Assembly (NCBI RefSeq): GCF_001613345.1 | Contig: NZ_BDCE01000040.1 | Coordinates: 1-64,000 of the forward strand | Reading direction: 5' to 3' | DNA length: 64,000 nucleotides | Source of the DNA: Nocardia uniformis NBRC 13702 | GTDB lineage: Bacteria > Actinomycetota > Actinomycetes > Mycobacteriales > Mycobacteriaceae | Shown: piece after piece, positions 45,420-58,500 of the stretch | Layout of the letters: each line of letters opens with the position of its first letter | Position numbering within the stretch: the stretch's first letter is position 1 | Notes under the pieces: model-generated | Seen by the model: the letters and a program-made list of their open reading frames with translations, nothing else | Database searches by the model: none | What the model was told of the DNA's origin: nothing | Made by a program: the position numbers and the translations under genes

Positions 45420-45562
45420 TCCGTCATCCGGCCTGTTCGCTCCCGTCATCCCGGCGTGTTCTTGGCCGGGATCCACACCAGCAGTAGCCCAGCCGTTTTC
45501 GCTGGATTCCGGCCAAAAGCATGCCGGAATGACGGGTTGGGACAGCATGCCGGAATGACGGG
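45420..45562. repeat. Cluster of inverted REP-like repeats
   Basis: Four copies of a unit like CCGTCATnCCGGCnTGTT occur here. A left arm (45442-45476: CCCGTCATCCCGGC, then CTTGGCCGGGATCCA) faces a right arm (45503-45536: TGGATTCCGGCC, then ATGCCGGAATGACGGG). Partial copies lie at 45420-45440 and 45544-45562. The pair can form a stem of about 34 bp with mismatches. The rest of the 331-bp gap between the ATP-grasp gene and the Rv1473A homologue has no gene. Confidence 0.85.
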
Positions 45563-45695
45563 ATCGGACGGTGGCCGACCACCGAGACGCCAAACCTCCA
45601 GGGAGCCGAACGATTTCACGACTGGGCGGGTCGCGGCGTGCGAATCCCACACGCGTCGCCTTCGATCGCGGCGTCGCGTTCCGTCGTGAAATCGC

Positions 45696-45947
45696 CTACT
45701 TACCGGACGATTTCGCTGTCGACTTGCGCCGGTTCGCCCCACCCCGACTGCGGAGTTGCACATGCGACTCCACCAGCACGTTGTGAATGAAGCCGTACGA
45801 GCGCCCGGTTTCCCGGGCTAGGGATCGAATACTCGCCCCGGCCTCGTACTGCTTCTTGAGCTGGGTTTGCAAGCGGTCCCGCGACTTTCCCGTGACGCGA
45901 GTGCCTTTACCCAATGCGGCCTTACCCTGTGCGGGCCTGTCACTCAT
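45696..45947 (-). CDS. Small helix-turn-helix protein (Rv1473A homologue)
   Basis: The 83-residue protein starts at ATG 45947 behind CGGAGGAAG. Basic ends flank a helix-turn-helix: LKKQYEAGASIRSLARETGR followed by SYGFIHNVLVESHVQLRSRG. It corresponds to Rv1473A, which lies next to the ABC-F gene Rv1473 in M. tuberculosis, as it does here. The highly basic composition suits a nucleic-acid-binding protein; the target is not known. Confidence 0.88.
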   Translation of the reverse strand: MSDRPAQGKAALGKGTRVTGKSRDRLQTQLKKQYEAGASIRSLARETGRSYGFIHNVLVESHVQLRSRGGANRRKSTAKSSGK

Positions 45948-46028
45948 GGCTTCCTCCGAGTCGCCCTGCAGCCTCTTTCCAGGCTAGACACTCAGAGTGC
46001 CGTGATCAACGCTTCTGTGTGATGGGAA

Positions 46029-47660
<1,632 letters not shown>

Positions 47661-47977
47661 AAAAGTCTCCTAGGCACGAGGCGGGTGGCAAACGTTTCGA
47701 TTGTGCGTCCCCTCGACACACACGAACCACCCATTTTACGGGCGCGGATGACGAGTCGACGAATCGAGCACACCATCGGCTACCGCGTGGAGCCGATGTG
47801 CCGCCACCGCGCTGCCTTCCGCGGCGGGGGCCGTCGCGCCTCTCGCCTGGAGGTGCGCCGATGTTCGCCTGTGCCAGTGCCGGATTCGGGCCGCAGCCGT
47901 GGGCCTCCCCCGCGAATCCGGGCATGGCGCGAATCACTGTCGAAAATTGCTGCGCTTTGGTCACATCGGGCCTGCGG
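47661..47977. other. 317-bp gap between the ABC-F and P450 genes
   Basis: This holds the ABC-F promoter. Such genes often have attenuator leaders, and the length would allow one, but I could not make out a leader peptide or a convincing terminator. Open frames here have shadow-type composition. Confidence 0.4.
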
Positions 47978-49318
47978 TCAGCGTGGCAGCAGGGTGATCC
48001 GGGCATTGTCGGCCGGGCTGAGGCCGGTGTGGAAGCGGCGTGGGGGTTCGACCGGGCCGGAATTCGTGTCGATGCGGCGGTGTTCGAGGACGGTGCGGAA
48101 GAGAATTCGCGCTTCCGCGAGGGCGAACTGGGCCCCCAGGCAGCGATGCGGACCGGCACCGAAGGTCAGCCACAGGTGCCCGTTCGGTCGTTCGTCGAGG
48201 AAGCGTTCGGGACGGAAGGCCATCGGATCCGGGTAGTGCTCCGCCGATTCGTGAATCAGCAGGATCGGAACGATGACGATGGCGCCTTTGGGGATGTGCA
48301 CACCGTTGATAACGGTGTCGCGCAGCGCGCGTCGTCCGGTGAACGGGGACACCGGCCGCAGCCGCATCGTTTCGGCAACCACGGCGTCCAGATACGCGTC
48401 GAGCCGGGCCCGGTCGCCGGAGTCGGCCGCCGCGTCCACCTCGGCCATCACCTCGGGGTGTCCGGCCAGCATGGCGGCAATCCAACCCAGTGTGATGGCG
48501 GTGGTTTCGTAGGCGCCCAGCAGAATGCCGCGCAGGTTGCGGGCCAGCGCGGCGTCATCGTGCTGATCCAGGTCGGTTCCGACGTAGCGGGACAGCACAT
48601 CTCCGCGGTCGTTCCCGTAGCCCGGATCGGACCGGCGCGCGGTGATCTCCTCGATAATGACGGTGTCGACATCGGCCTGACGGCGGCCGAGCGGCGGGTA
48701 CGGCGGTGTGTAGCCGCCCAACAGCGGCGTGAGCAGGGTGACGGCGAGGAAACCCCGACTTTCGATCTCGCCGAACCAGTCGCTGACCGCCTGCTTCAGC
48801 CGGTCGGCGCGGGCCGGCGCGACATCGCCGAAGACGACGCCGAGCAGGACACCGATGGCCAGGTCGTAGCCCATCGTCAAGAATTCGATCGGTTCACCGA
48901 CCGGCCAGGTGGGCAGTTCGCGCCGCACTACCTCGACCATGAGGTCCTCGTAGGACTCGAGGGCCCTGTGCTGGAATGACGGCGCGAACAGCTTGCGCTC
49001 GCGGCGATGTTCCTCGCCGTCGAGGAAGATCAGCGTCTGCTTGCCGAACATCCGATCGTGGCTGGACAACCGGCTCAGCACCTGGCCGATCGAGAAGTCG
49101 TCACGATGGGCGAACAGTTCTCGTACATCGTCCATATCGTGAGTGACCAGCATGGTGGGAAATCCCGGCGGCGCGATGACGAACCGTTTTCCGAATTCCA
49201 GCAGGGGCGACGAGTGGGTGCCGGGGCGCAGCAGTCCACCGAGCTGCCCGTAGTGGCGGGGGCGTAGTCGCGGGAGTTGACGCAGCGTTATCGGCGTGGC
49301 TACCGGGGTGTGTGACAC
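47978..49318 (-). CDS. Cytochrome P450
   Basis: The 446-residue protein carries the heme motif FGAGPHRCLG with Cys393, the K-helix ETMRLRP, the I-helix LLGAYETTAITL (slightly unusual, with Glu before TT) and the PERF region DPMAFRPERFLDE. No membrane anchor is seen. It starts at GTG 49318 and is divergent from the 3381-residue synthase, 255 bp apart, so it may oxidise the lipid product. The LDGEEHRRERKLFAPSFQHR segment resembles P450s acting on fatty acids or hydrophobic substrates. Confidence 0.95.
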   Translation of the reverse strand: MSHTPVATPITLRQLPRLRPRHYGQLGGLLRPGTHSSPLLEFGKRFVIAPPGFPTMLVTHDMDDVRELFAHRDDFSIGQVLSRLSSHDRMFGKQTLIFLDGEEHRRERKLFAPSFQHRALESYEDLMVEVVRRELPTWPVGEPIEFLTMGYDLAIGVLLGVVFGDVAPARADRLKQAVSDWFGEIESRGFLAVTLLTPLLGGYTPPYPPLGRRQADVDTVIIEEITARRSDPGYGNDRGDVLSRYVGTDLDQHDDAALARNLRGILLGAYETTAITLGWIAAMLAGHPEVMAEVDAAADSGDRARLDAYLDAVVAETMRLRPVSPFTGRRALRDTVINGVHIPKGAIVIVPILLIHESAEHYPDPMAFRPERFLDERPNGHLWLTFGAGPHRCLGAQFALAEARILFRTVLEHRRIDTNSGPVEPPRRFHTGLSPADNARITLLPR

Positions 49319-49573
49319 CTAGCCATCCTCACTGCTGACTCGACGCCTGGCAAACGCGAAATCACCGCAGCCACAACGGGCTTCGAAGGCTCGCTGCCCC
49401 TATTTTTAGGGGCGCGCGGTCCGCGGTTTCGTGCTTGCCGACGTCCGGCGCGAAAGCGTAAACATGGCTATCGTGGGCGCAAATCAGCCGCAAACACGCC
49501 CCCGCGATTCCTCGGACACCAGGGGAACGACGACCACCCGCATCTCGAGTTTCACTGGTAGAGGATGTAGTTC

Positions 49574-52500
49574 GTGCGCAACACTTTCGTCGAAACGCTG
49601 TTCACTCAGGTCGAGAATCGGCCGACCGAGTTGGTGTACCGGTTCCTGGACAGCGGTGATGTCGACGGCGTAGTCCGCGAAATGACGTACGCGGACCTGG
49701 GCGTCCGTGTACGGGCGATCGGGGCCGCACTGCGGGATTCGTTCCCGCAGCGGGATTCGGCGCCGCGCCGGGCCTTATTGCTGTACCCGGCGGGCCCGGA
49801 GTTCGCCGAGGCGTTCCTCGGCTGCCTCGCGGCCGGTGTGGTCGCCGTGCCCGCGCCGCTGCCCGAATGGGACAACCGCTCACTGCGCCGGTTGCGGCGC
49901 ATGGTCGCGCACGCCGAGGTCGATGTGGTGCTGGCACCACAGCGGGTCGTCGCGGATTCGGCGGCGCTGTGTACCGAGATTCCCGAGCTGACGACGGTGC
50001 GCTGGCTGGCCACCGACCAGATCCCGGGCACGGAGGCCGCGCAGTGGCGGGCACCCGACCTCGCCCCGGATTCGGTCGCGTTCATCCAGTACACGTCCGG
50101 GTCCACCAGCGCACCGCGTGGCGTCCTGCTCACCCATGAGAATCTGCTGCACAACCAGGCGGCGCTTGCCTCCGGGCTCGGCCACGACCGCGCGTTCGCC
50201 GATTCCTGGGACGGTGCGCTGTTCGCCAGTTGGCTGCCGATGTACCACGATATGGGCCTCATCGCGCCACTGCTGCATACGGTCTATCTCGGGGCCAATT
50301 CGGTGCTGATGTCGCCGCTGCATTTCCTGCAGCGCCCGGAGCGCTGGCTGCGGGCGATCTCCACCTATCGCGCCCACACCAGTGGCGGCCCCAACTTCGG
50401 CTACGAACTGTGCGCGCGCAAGGTCACGCCGGAGCAGCTCGATGGGCTCGACCTGAGCCGGTGGCGGGTGGCTTTCAACGGCTCCGAACCGGTGCGGGCC
50501 GCGACCATGCGACGCTTCACCGACGCTTTCGGCGGAGCCGGGTTCCGCGCCAAATCCCATCAGCCGGTCTACGGTCTGGCCGAGGCCACGCTGATCGTGA
50601 CCGCGTCGTCCACCAGTGCGACGCCCACGCTGCGTGAGGTCACCGGGTCGGCGGGCCGCGCCCGCACTATCGAACTGTCGGGAGTCGGGCGACCGGCCGA
50701 GGGCATGTCGATCGCGATCGTCGACCCCGAGCGCGGTGTCGAGCACGCCGACGAGGTCGAAGGCGAAATCTGGGTGGCCGGAAACAGCGTCGCCGCAGGC
50801 TATTTCCAGGATGAGGAGGCCACCGCCGACGTCTTCGGGGCGATGCTGGCCGGTGACGATCGCCGCTACCTCCGTACCGGGGACCTCGGATTCCTTTCCG
50901 GTGGCGAGCTGTTCGTCACCGGCAGACGCAAAGACCTGCTGATCGTCGATGGCCGCAATCACTACCCGCAGGACCTCGAATCGACGGTCGAGACCGCGCA
51001 CGACAGTATTCGGCCGGGCTGTATCGCGGCCTTCTCCGTCGATCTCGGGGCGAGTGGCGAGCAGCCGGTCGTGGTGGCCGAGGTGCGCGCCGATGATCCC
51101 CTCGAACTGGCCGCGATCGAGAGTGCGGTACGCGGCGCGGTGGCGACCGAACACGGGCTCACGCTCGCGACGGTACTGCTCATTCGTCCGGGCACGGTGT
51201 TCAAGACCAGCAGTGGGAAGATCCAGCGTTCCGCGTGTCGTGCGGCGTATGTGTCCGGTGAGCTCCTCGCGCTGTCGGCGGGTCCGCTGAGATCGCCGGA
51301 GGACGAGCTGTCCGACTTCGAACCGACCACGGCGACCGCGGAACTGGCAGACGCCACCGCGGATGGCCCGTCGGCGGAGGCGATTCGATCCTGGTTGGTG
51401 ACCGAGATCGCGCGGCAGGCGGCATTGGATCCGGAACGGATCGATGTACATTTGCCGCTGGTCGAATTCGGTTTGGGCTCACACGATCTGGTGGAACTGG
51501 TCGTCGACCTGTCGGATTTCGTCGGCCGCTTCATCGATACCAATGTGTTCTTCGACCATCCCACGATCGACGGTGTGGCCACCGTACTGGCGCCCGCCGC
51601 GCCGATCGAGCTGGGCGCGGCCGCTACCGAGTCCGCGGCCACGGACCATGGTTCGGACGACGTCGACGACCACGCGGACGATGACGCGATCGCGATTTTG
51701 TCGATGTCCTGCCGGTTCGCAGGTGCGGCGGATTCCCCCGAGGCCCTGTGGCGGCTGCTGGACGGCCAGCGCGACGGGCTCTCCGAGGTGCCCGCGGGCC
51801 GCTGGGATATCGACGGGCTCTACGACCCCGATACCTCCGCGACCGGTAAGGCGTACACCTTCCGTGGCGGATATGTCGACGGCGTCGATCGTTTCGACGC
51901 CGCGTTCTTCGGTATCGGCCCGCGCGAGGCCGCGGTCATGGATCCGCAGCAGCGGATGATGTTGCAGCTGAGCTGGGAGGCGATCGAGCGGTCGGGACGC
52001 GATCCGCGCACCCTGCACGGCAGTACGACCGGTGTATACCTCGGCGTATACGGCACCGGCTATCTGGCCGATCCCGCGCCGGAACAGCTGAACGGTCAAG
52101 TGGGAACCGGACTTTCGCCGAGTGTGGCATCGGGTCGCATCTCCTACACGTTGGGGCTGCACGGTCCGGCGGTCACCCTGGACACCGCGTGTTCCTCGTC
52201 GATCGTCGCCATGCATTCCGCGATGGCCGCGTTGCGCGCGGGTGAGTGCGATCTCGCCCTCGCGGGCGGTGCCACGCTGCTGATGTCACCGATCGCCCAT
52301 ATCGAACTGTGCAAACTGGGCGTGCTGTCGCCGTCGGGTCGGTGTGCGCCGTTCTCCGCGGCGGCGGATGGCACGGTCTGGGCCGAGGGCGCCGGGCTGC
52401 TGCTGTTGAAACGGCTCGGCGATGCGCGCCGCGACGGGGACCGGGTGCTCGCGGTCATCCGTGGTTCGGCCGTCAATCAGGACGGCCGCAGCCAGGGTCT

Positions 52501-55500
52501 GAGTGCCCCCAATGGCGCGGCCCAGGAACAGGTATTGCGATCGGCGCTGCGGGTCTCGGGTCTGACGCCGCACGATATCGACTATGTCGAGGCGCACGGC
52601 ACCGGAACGGCACTCGGTGATCCGATCGAGGCGCGCGCGTTGGCGCGGGTGTTCGGGCCCGATCGCGATCCGGCGCGGCCGCTCGGTATCGGGTCGTTGA
52701 AATCCAATGTGGGACATACCCAGGCGGCGGCGGGCGTGGGCAGTGTCATCAAACTGGTGCTGGCCCTGCAGCATGAGCGAATTCCCGCCACCTTGAACGC
52801 TAGCGTGCCGTCCCCGCACGTCGATTGGGAACGCAGTGGGGTGGCGGTCGCGGCCGAATCGATACCGTGGCAGCGAGGCGATCGGCCGCGTCGTGCCGGC
52901 GTGAGTGCCTTCGGCCTCAGCGGTACGAACGCGCACCTGATTCTCGAGGAGGCTCCGGCCGAGCCCGCTGCGGCATCGGGTACGCCGACCGACCATACGG
53001 GTGTTGTGCTGCTGCCGATTTCGGCGCGCAGCACAGCGTCGTTGCACGGTCAGGCCGAACGGCTGCTGGAGTTGGTGGTCGCCGATCCGGGTTTGGAACC
53101 GGGTCCGGTCGCACGTGCACTGGCGTTGCAGCGCACCCAGTTCGAGCGGCGTGCGGTCGTGGTGGCGGCCGATCGCGATGAGATGGTCGGCGCGCTGCGC
53201 GATCTGGTGGACGGCCGGTCGTCGGCGAATGTCGTCGTCGGTGCCGGTGCGGTGCTCACCAACGCCAAAACCGCGTTCGTCTTCCCCGGGCAGGGCACCC
53301 AGTGGGTCGGCATGGCACGCGATATGTTCGCGCGCTCCGCGGAGTTCCGCACCGAATTCGAGCAGTGCGACAAGGCTTTCGGTGCCCACACCGGGTGGTC
53401 ACTGGTGGACCGGTTGACCGCCATGACCACGGCGGATCTCGATGATTTTCCGGTTGTGCAGCCGCTATTGTTCGCGACCATGGCCGCGCTCGCGGCCACC
53501 TGGCGGGCAGCGGGCGTTATCCCCGATGCGGTGATCGGACACAGTCAGGGCGAGGTCGCCGCCGCCTACTGCGCCGGTGCCATCGAATTGAGCGATGCCG
53601 CACGGATTATCGCCACCCGCAGCCGCCTGTTGCAGGGCGTTCGTGGCGCGGGTGCGATGGCGATTATCGGGCTGTCCGAAGCCGAGGTCGGGCACCGGCT
53701 GGCGGCCTTCGACGGCCGAGTGTCTATCGCGGCGGTCAATGTGGGTCGTTCGACGGTCGTGGCGGGTGAACAGGTCGCGGTCGAGGAACTGGTGGCGGAG
53801 CTGGACCGCGCGGGCGTCTACACCCGGCTCGCCGGGTCGGGTGCGGGGTTCGCCGGGCACAGCAGGCTGATCGAACCCATCCGCGAGCCATTGGCTGTCG
53901 AACTGGCCGGGGTGGCGGCCTATTCGCCTGTGACGCGCTGGTATTCGACGGTAACGGGCGAACCGATGACAGGCGGGCCGATCGGTCCCGACTACTGGTA
54001 TCGCAATGCCCGCGACACCGTGCGGTTCGCGCCCACGATCGAGCGCATGATCGACGACGGATTCCGGTATTTCGTCGAACTGGGTGTGCATCCGTCGCTG
54101 ACCGCGGCAGTGAAGACGGTGGCGGAGGAGCGTGCGCGCGAGGTGGTGGCGGTGGGTTCGCTGGTGCGGGACCAGGACGGACCGACCTGTCTGGCCAGGG
54201 CGCAGGCCGAACTCTACGTCGCGGGTCACGAACTCGATTGGACCGGTCTGGTTCCCGAGTACGGGCGAGTGGACCTGCCCACCTACGCCTTCGACGAGCG
54301 CCGGTTCTGGACCGAACGAGTCCACCGCGATACCACCGCGCTGGGACTCGACGACGTCACCCATCCGGTACTGGGAGCCGTGGTGCCGCGGCCGGATTCG
54401 GATGGTGTCCTGCTGACCGGCCGGGTATCGCGTCGGCTACAGCCGTGGGTGGCCGATCACGCGGGTCCGAACGCGGTACTGCTGCCCGGTGCCGCATTCG
54501 TCGAATTGGCCGTTCGCGCGGGTGACGAAGTGGACAGCCCGGTGGTGCGAGAGCTGGTGGTGCGCGCCCCGATGCTGGTTCCCGAGCGCGGAGCCTTGCA
54601 GATCCAGACGGTGGTCGGCGGCGCGGACTCCGAGGGTCTGCGGACGGTGCGTATCTACGGCCGCGACGAGCGGGACCGGGATGCGCGGTGGACCCTCCAT
54701 GCCGACGGCACCCTGGCCGACGAATCCGAACCCGCTGCGGCGCAGTTCGATTCGTCGGTGTGGCCGCCCGCGGACGCGGAGCGAGTCGATGTCGACGGGC
54801 TGTACGCCCGGCTATTCGCACGCGGGCACCATTACGGTCCCCTGTTCCGCGCGATGCGCGCGGCGTGGCGACGCGATGACGAGATCTACGTGGACGTCGA
54901 ACTCGGCGAATCCGCACACGGGGATGCCGCGAAGTTCGGTATCCATCCGGCACTACTGGATGCGGCCTTGCACGCCACCGCCCTGTTCGCCGCGGACGGC
55001 GAACACGCGCTACTGCCCTTCGTGTGGACCGATGTGGCACTGTGGGCCTCAGGCGCGACCGCGCTGCGTGTCCGACTCACCCGATCGGGTACCGACACCA
55101 TCAGCATGTCCGCGACCGATCGCGGCGGACGCCCGGTGGTGTCGGTGAGTTCGGTGCTCCTGCGACCGGTCGCCGCCGCGCAGTGGGATGCCGCAGCGCT
55201 GATGCCCGCCTACCGTCGTCTTTTCCACATGGAGTGGTCGGAGCTCGCCCTTCCCGTGCCGACCCTGGCACGCACGGTGTGCGAGTGGGATTCCGCCGAG
55301 GCCGGAACCGCCGACGCCATCATTCTGCCGGTGCCGGCGGGTGATTCGCCGGAGCAGGTGCACGCCACCACTCAGCGCATACTGGCCACGCTGCAAACAA
55401 TTCTCGGCGACAGCCGCTTCGAGCACACGACGCTGATCGTGCGCACCCGCGGTGCGGTGGCCGTCTCGCGCGATACCGTCGCCGTATCCGATCCGGAGAT

Positions 55501-58500
55501 ACCGAATCCGGCCGGTGCGGTCGTGTGGGGGCTGGTGCGCTCGGCACAGTCGGAGAACCCGGGCCGAATCGTACTGATCGATACCGCCGATACCGCCGTG
55601 GATTTCGGTGCCCTCCTCGAAACGGGCGAACAGCAGCTGGCCGTACGGGACGGCGTCGGATTCATTCCACGGCTGGCCCGGCTGCCGGAGACCACGGGGC
55701 GCACACCGGAGGGCCGGGTATCACTCGGGGACGGCGCGGTACTGGTAACCGGTGCGCCGGGACGACTCGGTTCGGCACTCGCCCGGCATCTGGTCGACGC
55801 CTACGGTGCCCGCGACCTGGTGCTGGTCAGTCGCCGCGGTATCGAGGGGCCGGGTGGCCGGGAACTGCGCGATGACCTCGAGCGCCGTGGTGCGAGTGTG
55901 CGATTCGCCGCCTGCGATATTACCGATCGGTCGGCGCTGGCCGGGTTGCTCGACGGTGTGCCGCTGGCCGGTGTGGTCCACGCGGCATGCGTCCTCGACG
56001 ACGGCGTACTCGGTTCGCTGACACCGGAGCGGCTCGACCGCGTCCTGCGCCCGAAAGTCGATGCGGCGCAGTATTTGCACGAGCTGACGGCGGATCGGGA
56101 GCTGTCGATATTCGTGCTGTTCTCCGCGGCGGGCGGATTGTTCGGCACACCCGGGCAGGCCAACTACGCGGCGGCCAACGCCTATCTCGACGCACTCGCG
56201 CTGCGCCGTCGATCGCTCGGTCTGCCCGCCCAATCCCTGGCCTGGGGCGCGTGGGAGGTCGATATGCACGACCACTACGCACCGGCCGATATTCGGCGTA
56301 TCGAGCGCGCGGGTATCCGCACCTTCTCGGTACAGCAGGGCATGGCCTGCTTCGATGCCGCGCTGCGGCAGGGCGATCCGATACTGGTCCCCCTGCTGCT
56401 CGATACCGATGTCCTGCGTCGTGCGACGGGCATCCCGCCGCTACTGCGCGGACTCGTACGCCGCGTACCGCGCCGGGCCGTCGCCGACGTGCCGACCGTC
56501 GACGCGGCGGCGGAATCGCGCTTCGCCGAACAACTTCGATCGGTTCCGCGCGCGGAAGCGGTCGCCCTGACAATGGCCGCCGTGGCTGACTGGACCGGGC
56601 AGGTGCTCGGTCATACGGGCACCGAGACGGTCGCGGCCGAGGAGACCTTCCAGAGTCTGGGCCTGGATTCACTGATGGCGATCGAACTGCGCAACAAGGT
56701 GCGCGAGCACACCGGAATCTCGGTGCCGCTCGGCACCATGCTCGCCGAGCAGAATCTCACCGACCTCGCCGACTATCTCGTCGGAGAAGTGTTGCGGCAC
56801 AGCGAACCCGAAGGGCCGGATATGGTGGCCGCGGAGGCGCCGGAGGTCGAGGTACTGCCGGTGACCCGGGATATGATGCGGTTGCTGCGGACCGAACAGC
56901 TCGGTATCCCGAGCGCGGCGCAGACCGGCGGTGTCGCCGTGCGACTGCCCGCGCCGATCACCCGGGAGCAACTGACGCAGGCGCTCACCCGACTGGCCCG
57001 CCGACATGCCGCACTGCGCACCACCATTCGGCCCCACGCCGAACACGGGCGGCAGCTCGAGATTCGACGCGAGCCGGGCGACCTGGCCGGTTGGCGCGAC
57101 CTCGACCACCTCGATGACGCGGCGGTACAGGAGCATTTCCGGGAGCTGATGGCGCGGCCGTTCGACCTGGAGACGGGTCCGCTGTGGCGCTTCGAGCTGC
57201 TCGATGCCCCCGCCGCCGATCAGGTCCTGCTCTTCGGCGCACATCACGGCATGAGCGATGTGCAGTCGATGCTGCTCGTTGCGGGCGAGCTCGCCGCGGA
57301 CCTGTCCGGTGTGCGACTCGATGACACCGTCACCAACCGCGACATGCATCAATTGCTTGCCGCACAGCCGAATAGGCGTGACGCTGCCGATGGCGCGGCT
57401 AACCGATGGCGCGAGGCCTTCGCCGGAGCCCGCCGACTCGAGCTGACGCTGGCGCGTCCTCGTCCAGCCGAGCGCAGCTACCGTGCGGGAGCCATCGCGC
57501 TCGATATGCCGGCAGGACTGCACGACCGGGTCGCCGACCGGGCTCGCGACCTGGGCCTCACCCCGGCCGCGATCTTCCTCGGCGCGCTGGCCATCGCGCT
57601 GGCGCGGCGACAGCGGATCGACCGATTCGCCGTGGCGGTCCCGGTCGATACCCGCATGCATGCCGACGCGACCGATGCCGTCGGGTATTTCGGTCTGCCC
57701 GTGCCATTCCCGGCCGCCGTCACCGCCGATGATCTGGTCACCGATGTGCTCCGTCGCACCGGTGAACGGCTGCGGACCCTGCTCGCGCCCGGTGCGGGCT
57801 TCGCCGACGCGCTCGCCGCACTGGCGGCCGCCGACCTGCACCGCGATAACGCGCCGCTGATCGAGGTGTACTTCAACTACCTGCGCGCCAACTCCGCCGT
57901 CACCGCCGCCGAGGTGGTGCCGGTGAGCACCGGCTACTCCGATCTCGATCTCATGGTGGCGGTGCTGCCGGATACCGGCCAGGTGTGGTTCACCTACAAC
58001 AGCGACATCATCGACCCGCGATCCTGCGCCGAGTTCGGTGCGGACTACCTGGCAATGGTCGAGGCAGCGGTCGCCGATCCCGGAGCGCCCGCCCGGCCCG
58101 AAACGGCTGGACAGCAGCCGGTTTCCGGTGTTCGTACGGCACTGGGTGCGACCTTCGCGCTGGGCAGGCTGCCCGAGTTGCTGGTGGCGGCCGCGGCCGC
58201 CGCGCCCATCACCGTCACGGAAGCCCCCTACCACCATGTGCTGTCCTGCCTGCGCGACCCGTCGGGCGTCTTCGCGCAGCCCTCGACGGACCTCGCCATC
58301 GTGCTGCTGCGCGCGACCGATCTGGAACGGTTCGGCACGATCTCCGACGACCTGCTCACCGAACTCGCCGCCGACTATCCGGCGGCGGTACGCGAACTGG
58401 CCGAGCGGACGCGCAAACCGGTCATCGTCGGCATTCTGCCCACGGCCGCACCGGACGAACGGCTGTCGGCGTGGGAGCGGCTCATCGCCGAACGCCTGCG

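Noticed and set aside
45420..45562. CRISPR array
   Set aside because: The repeated units are inverted and unequal, without regular spacers.
52286..53389. 367-residue minus-strand frame inside the KS-AT region
   Set aside because: Antisense shadow of the PKS; no family features.
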